DNA of 11,161 nt, from assembly GCA_003551745.1 (NCBI GenBank), contig PUNI01000472.1, forward strand, positions 1 to 11,161, in the 5' to 3' direction. Within the stretch, counting starts at the first letter, position 1; the number at the start of each line of letters is the position of its first letter. Shown here piece by piece: positions 9,001 through 11,161 of this stretch. Position numbers and translations under genes: made by a program. The notes beneath the pieces are model-generated. The model saw only the letters and a list, made by a program, of their open reading frames with translations, was not told the origin of the DNA and made no database searches. This stretch comes from Paracoccaceae bacterium (GTDB taxonomy: Bacteria > Pseudomonadota > Alphaproteobacteria > Rhodobacterales > Rhodobacteraceae).

Positions 9001-11161
9001 GCCCGATGCGCCGCCGACACCGTCACATCGCCCGACGCCGCCAGTTGCGCCCCCGACCCCAGCCGCGCCGTGGTCGTGTTCGACACCAGCGACAGCGCCA
9101 GCGCCGGCGTCACCGCAACCCCGCCCGCCGCCCCGGCCTCGGCCCGCGTCGTCACCGCATGCCCGCCCGAGGCCGCCACCGTGACATCCCCGGCCCCGGT
9201 CAGATCCGACCCGTCGCCCAGCTCCGCCCGGACCCGCTGCGCCAGGATGTTCAGCGCCACCGAGGCGCCCACCCCCACCGAACCGCCCGAGGCCCCGGAC
9301 CCGCCGCCATCCTCCCCGCCGTTCTCCTCGTCGCCGTCGCTGTCCTCGCCGTCACCCTCCGCGTCGCCGTCCTGGTCGCCGTCCTCCGCCCCGGCCGGCA
9401 GCGCCTCGGCCACCGACACCGCCGCCGCCGAGGCCAGAACCTCCACCGCGCCATCGCCCCCCGAAAGCGCCACCGACGCCCCCGGCGCCACCGACGCAAC
9501 GCTCGACTGATCCACAAGATTGAGCGCCAGAGACCCCGCAACCCCAACATCCGAAGCCCCGGCACCGGACACCGCCCGCGCAACGAAGCGCAGGCCCTCG
9601 CCCGGCGTGTCGGTGGAGACCCGCGCGCTCGCCGCCTCGATCTCGCCGGCGAGCCGCGCGGTGGTCACGATCCGGCCGATGTTGAGGCCGACGGCCACGC
9701 CGACGCCGACCTCGGAGTCGACCGCCGCGCCGTCGGCGCCGATCTCGACATCGATCTCGGCGGCGCTCTCGACGCTCAGCGCGCCGCCAATCTCGGCCTT
9801 CTCGCTGCTGTCGAGGACGGCGCGGGTGGTCGCGGCGAGATCGGAAATCGCCAGCGCCCCGACGACGGAGACCTTGCCCTCGCTGGTGCTGGCCTGCTCG
9901 CCGTAGTCGGGGTCGTCGAGATAGCTGCGCGCCGCACTGCCTTCTGCGTGTTCGGTGGCCCCGCCCTCGGCCGCCCGAGCGGTGACCGCGACGCCGGCCG
10001 TGGTCGCGGCATCGAGCGCGAGGCTGCCCGTGGTGACGCGCGCGGCATCGCCGACCTCGGCCACCGTCTCGAGGCGCAGGACGCTGACGCCGACGCTGGC
10101 GCCGAAGGCGGCGGCTGCCGGGATGGCCTCGGCGACGCTGATCACGGTGTTGGTGGCCGCAACCGTGCTGTCGCTGGTGACATCGACCACCGCAGTGCCG
10201 CCGATCCGGGCCCGGGCGGTGCTGGCGACGGCCGAGACGGCGACGGCGGCATCGGCGGCGCTGTCTTCGGGGGCGAGCGACTCCGTCAGCACGCGCGACG
10301 TCGCCGTGGCCGCGGCGGAGAGATCGAGCGCCCCGGCCGCGATCCGCGTGGTGCCCGCGATGTCGATCGTCGCCCCGACGGTCATCACCACCACCCCAAG
10401 CGGCAGCGCGGACAAGCCGCTGTCGGCGGTCGCGGTGGCGATTGCAGCGAAGGTCCCGCTGGCGGTGATGTCGCCGGATTCGGCGGAGATCGCGGCCGCG
10501 GCGGAAGGCAGCGCCAGCAGGAGCCCTGCCTGGTCGAGCGTCGCGCTCGCCGACAGGGTGATGTCGCGCCCGGCAACCACGGGCGCAGCGCCCCCGGCAC
10601 TGTTGCCGATGCTGATCTCCGCGGCACCGCCCGTGCTCCGTTCGGCCAGCAGGAGGATGTCACCGGCCGAAAAGCCCGATCCCAGCGGCACGTCCGCCCG
10701 GATCTCGGAGCCGTTCTCGAGCGTGATGATCGGGGCTTCCAGCGTGATCGAGCCGGCGCTGCCCACCACCTCGCCGTCGCCGTCGAGGTTGCGCGAATCG
10801 ATCAGCCCGCCTCCGACCAGCGTGATCGAGTTGTCGGCCTGCAGCAGGATGTCGGCACCATAGCTGAGGATACTGGTGCTGAAGCTCGGATCGTCGGAGG
10901 CGCCCGCGTCGCTCAGGGACCCGCCGATGAACAGGTTCCAGGGGTCGATCATGAAGGTGCCGGCCGCACCCTCTTCGGCGCGGAGATCGACGTTGACGAA
11001 GCCGATGTGCGCGGTTCGGCCGCTGAGCTCGATGAAGCCTGCATCGCCCTGGCCGATCCCGCGGGCGCTGAAAGAGGCGCCGTCCTGCGCCACCAGCGTG
11101 CCGTAGGAATAGACGATGATGTCGCCGCCGCCGTCTGCCGCGAAATCCGCGGTGGGCGTCA
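1..11161 (-). CDS. Giant FHA-type / LktA-family-like filamentous adhesin, internal fragment (both ends outside window)
   Basis: Probable secreted surface adhesin with a long right-handed beta-helix. All 3719 complete codons from 11159 down to 3 are open, and neither start nor stop lies in the window. Order seen: FHA-type motifs GGDIIVYSYG and GTFMIDPWNLFIG (residues 10-79), irregular beta-helix (80-343), tandem repeats of about 53 residues (about 344-3010), irregular beta region with a C-x6-C pair (to about 3319), helical segment (3320-3675), then beta sequence again. Composition is rich in Ala, Gly, Val, Thr, Ser and Asp, with two Cys and four Trp, as expected of an exported repeat protein. 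Proteins of this class are normally exported by a TpsB/FhaC-like outer-membrane transporter; no partner gene is visible here. Coding is supported by continuous beta-strand periodicity and NNC/NNG codon preference. The adhesin class is well supported; exact family and ligand are inference. A very large autotransporter with its own C-terminal barrel downstream remains possible. Confidence 0.93.
3..134 (-). other. Resumption of beta-helix sequence, continuing past the window
   Basis: Residues 3676-3719. FTVEVQDTFARLGNVAINAG and RLEGTGVLRAPGDATIR show alternating small/hydrophobic residues and an N-x-A-I-N-A-G-x-L-x-G-x-G pattern, as in FHA-type coils. No stop, transmembrane barrel strand or C-terminal anchor is seen before position 1. 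The protein is therefore longer than this fragment at its C-terminal side. Confidence 0.7.
135..1202 (-). other. Predicted alpha-helical / coiled-coil domain of about 355 residues
   Basis: Residues 3320-3675. It opens with the heptad-like TEILKRIEELEILINQYDDD and ELRFLQDKLVSLG, then a Gly/Pro turn (GTYDPDTGAFVPGEFAGPSP). Ala/Gln/Leu/Glu-rich stretches follow: GITQNAEAALQAIQSIS, ASQVALRDAAIAALDAG, INARVSEINAAQQALAEALL, SAQQSAILSARSAIAALLPD and DELRRLQAANPLFWLG. Gly is scarcer and the V-x-V-x-A strand pattern is absent, in contrast with everything upstream. Beta-helix-like sequence (FTVEVQDTFARLGNVAINAG) resumes after residue 3682. Likely roles are a stalk, spacer or oligomerisation module; that is inference from composition and heptads only. 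Confidence 0.7.
1203..2100 (-). other. Irregular beta region with conserved-looking C-x6-C segment
   Basis: Residues about 3010-3319. The 53-residue period fades and strands become irregular: ADITYNGSNTVGIG, ASITLSAGRSLQDIEG, RAAGDITINATRGSINA, GGGDVTFDYRGGTVN. Next come RVETGIQRLKTLTIRYVSED and CDPGLAPC, then IQVDEFDNIGFTVSGPNPVG. The cysteines are residues 3292 (1284-1286) and 3299 (1263-1265), the only ones I found in 3719 codons. An oxidised loop in the periplasm or outside the cell is plausible. The segment reads like a specific folded module rather than filler, but I cannot name it. Confidence 0.65.
3780..4020 (-). other. Non-repeat insertion of about 80 residues splitting one repeat unit
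   Basis: Residues 2380-2459. A normal repeat strand (GLAAGVAVYSYG) is followed by DGVAPGGDADENIADATEGG, then a probably helical stretch (GSLVSSAQQNARSDEA, VVRETAQTAQARRNSIDLV). The missing second strand, TSASIGQANVNAGG, then picks the repeat up again. The unit is therefore split by the insertion rather than followed by it. The segment is rich in Glu, Gln, Asn and Asp. No known domain is recognised. Confidence 0.65.
5220..5402 (-). other. Non-repeat insertion of about 60 residues, Asp/Pro rich
   Basis: Residues about 1919-1979. Visible pieces are VTDHDADLVAYGAADPTTGF, YESPDDDPSGTFEGNG and the basic DLLTRRRLGAAQ. Repeat strands resume at GVIVNAADATELRS. It sits at the turn after a T-A-L-G-I-R strand. 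Function unknown; probably a surface excursion from the helix. Confidence 0.6.
6720..6842 (-). other. Non-repeat insertion with Phe/Tyr/Asp, about 40 residues
   Basis: Residues 1440-1479. It reads RIDSPPSFDIASFDDFADTV followed by VDLPNRKLLGDSNYYVEALG, between two otherwise normal repeat units. It holds three Phe, two adjacent Tyr and three Pro, making it one of the most aromatic stretches in a protein that has very few aromatics. It may be a small exposed hairpin or a binding loop. I know no domain with this signature. Confidence 0.6.
7479..7595 (-). other. Charged, Gln/Asp-rich insertion in a repeat
   Basis: Residues 1189-1227, starting FDEVNEKLNPDTGG, passing through DALEQTEGFQ and ending RDQDGQDNQQ. 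It is polar and poor in Ala and Val, unlike the flanking repeats, and directly precedes the strand AKVTVAAAAGIA. It probably forms a surface loop on the beta-helix. I recognise no named domain. Confidence 0.65.
8643..8804 (-). other. Double Asp/Gly-rich insertion in a repeat
   Basis: Residues 786-839. The first block reads GDGDGSDGNGGG and the second contains GDDDQQ and ADDEEGRS. About 20 residues between them (DALVSSELDAGASRQASAGV) look like an ordinary repeat strand. The insertion sits before GGVAVAAAVGLNLQ, the same position in the coil as the acidic loop at 9303-9386. The D-x-D-x-S-D-G-N pattern resembles calcium-coordinating loops in some secreted proteins; that reading is inference. Confidence 0.7.
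9303..9386 (-). other. Acidic Asp/Glu/Gly loop inserted in a repeat
   Basis: Residues 592-619. Fifteen of the 26 residues from 592 to 617 are Asp or Glu, in D-G-D-x-D-G-D type patterns, and the loop ends in Gly. It lies just before the hydrophobic strand GSVGVGASVALN, at a turn between coils. Spaced Asp side chains of this kind often bind calcium in exported proteins, but no canonical RTX nonapeptide or EF-hand is present, so metal binding is only a suggestion. The DNA is correspondingly low in complexity, made of gtc/gcc/ctc triplets on the plus strand. Confidence 0.75.
10130..10922 (-). other. Irregular beta-helix segment after the DPWN motif
   Basis: Residues 80-343. Short beta-strand motifs recur without a fixed period: GADILLQADNSITL, AGSITLEAPIITLENGS, AGDILLLAERS, GRDITLSASATL, SGDITASGTFAA. 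These 'G-D-I-x-L-x-A' strands are typical of single coils in FHA-like right-handed beta-helices. A small Asp-rich turn, DSRNLDGDGEVV (residues 121-132), sits between coils. The segment joins the signature region to the repeat array, and no enzymatic motif is visible. A similar irregular stem follows the TPS domain in many large adhesins. Confidence 0.7.
10923..11159 (-). other. End of FHA/TPS-type N-terminal region
   Basis: Residues 1-79 of the fragment. It reads GGDIIVYSYGTL, then SFSARG, GDAGFIELSG and finally GTFMIDPWNLFIG. This order matches the widespread filamentous-haemagglutinin signature: GG-x-(V/I)-I-V-(W/Y)-S, then a-x-G-G-x-G-G-x-(V/I)-E-(V/L)-S-G, then GT-(L/F)-(L/M)-(I/L)-DP-x-N-(I/L). 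In known TPS proteins this segment closes the N-terminal haemagglutination-activity/TPS region that the outer-membrane partner recognises. The signal peptide and most of the TPS domain should therefore lie within a few hundred codons beyond 11161. The signature is seen directly; the recognition role comes from family knowledge. Confidence 0.85.

Larger units (their letters stand above)
2100..10130 (-). repeat. About 40 degenerate tandem repeats of 52-60 residues (protein level)
   Basis: Residues about 344-3010. Each unit has three parts: a small-residue hydrophobic strand (such as KVGVGASVALN), a T-x-A-x-I-G-x-G-A-x-V strand, and an A-G-D-V-x-V-x-A strand followed by a variable turn. Example unit starts are DVGVGASVAINTI, GIAVDASVALALI, KAGIGAGVSTTVV, KAGVGAGVGVVVL and GIAVSLSAGVPVI. 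Spacing is exactly 53 codons between the Lys of GGKAG at 5832-5834 and at 5673-5675. Near the C-terminal end the T-x-A strand recurs at about residues 2677, 2732, 2784, 2836, 2889 and 2945, a spacing of 52-56. I count about 40-43 units by eye. The period fits the tandem-53 repeats described for LktA-type filamentous adhesins. Repeats have diverged at the DNA level, so this is an old array with only local traces of recent duplication. Confidence 0.85.

Noticed and set aside
9303..9386. RTX-type calcium-binding nonapeptides
   Set aside because: The loop is Asp/Gly rich, but no GGxGxDxLx nonapeptide series is present here or elsewhere in the translation.
2100..10130. YadA-like trimeric autotransporter head repeats (Hep/Hag)
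   Set aside because: The repeat period is 52-60 residues, not about 14, and the upstream motifs (GGDIIVYSYG, GTFMIDPWNLFIG) are FHA/TPS type.
1..11161. CRISPR array, tRNA/rRNA, insertion sequence, promoter or terminator
   Set aside because: The window is coding throughout. I saw no spaced identical DNA repeats, RNA-gene signatures, inverted-repeat-bounded elements or intergenic gaps.

Overview
The whole window lies inside one giant protein-coding gene on the minus strand. Reading codons whose lowest plus-strand coordinate is a multiple of 3, I translated 3719 consecutive codons (11159 down to 3) and found no stop. The gene enters at the 11161 end and leaves at position 1, so neither start nor stop codon is here. 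Residue numbers in this annotation count from the first complete codon at 11157-11159 and are not native numbering.

The product looks like a secreted beta-helical filamentous adhesin of the filamentous-haemagglutinin (FHA) / two-partner-secretion (type Vb) class. It most resembles what public annotation calls 'leukotoxin LktA family filamentous adhesin', a group with tandem repeats of about 53 residues. That assignment comes from recognising motifs, not from a search. Very high G+C, strong GC3 bias and almost no TTA, CTA or TCA codons suggest a high-GC Pseudomonadota, plausibly an alphaproteobacterium. The sequence alone does not fix the taxon.

Layout in protein order (high to low coordinate): (1) 11159-10923, the end of the FHA-type N-terminal region, with the GGDIIVYSYG and GTFMIDPWNLFIG motifs. 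(2) 10922-10130, non-periodic beta-helix. (3) About 10130-2100, roughly 40 or more degenerate tandem repeats of 52-60 residues, interrupted by acidic Asp/Glu/Gly loops and four longer insertions. (4) About 2100-1203, a less regular beta region ending in a conserved-looking segment with the only two cysteines seen (C-x6-C). (5) About 1202-135, a roughly 355-residue Ala/Gln/Leu/Glu-rich segment predicted to be helical or coiled coil. (6) 134-3, a return to beta-helix-like sequence that continues past the window.

There is no intergenic DNA, RNA gene, promoter, terminator, mobile element or CRISPR array. The conspicuous 1660-codon plus-strand open frame (2163-7145) is exactly antisense to this gene's codons and is a codon-bias artefact. 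I see no multi-gene system here. The points worth a second look are the architecture of the adhesin, its acidic loops, the helical segment inserted in a beta protein, and a local shift in synonymous codons.
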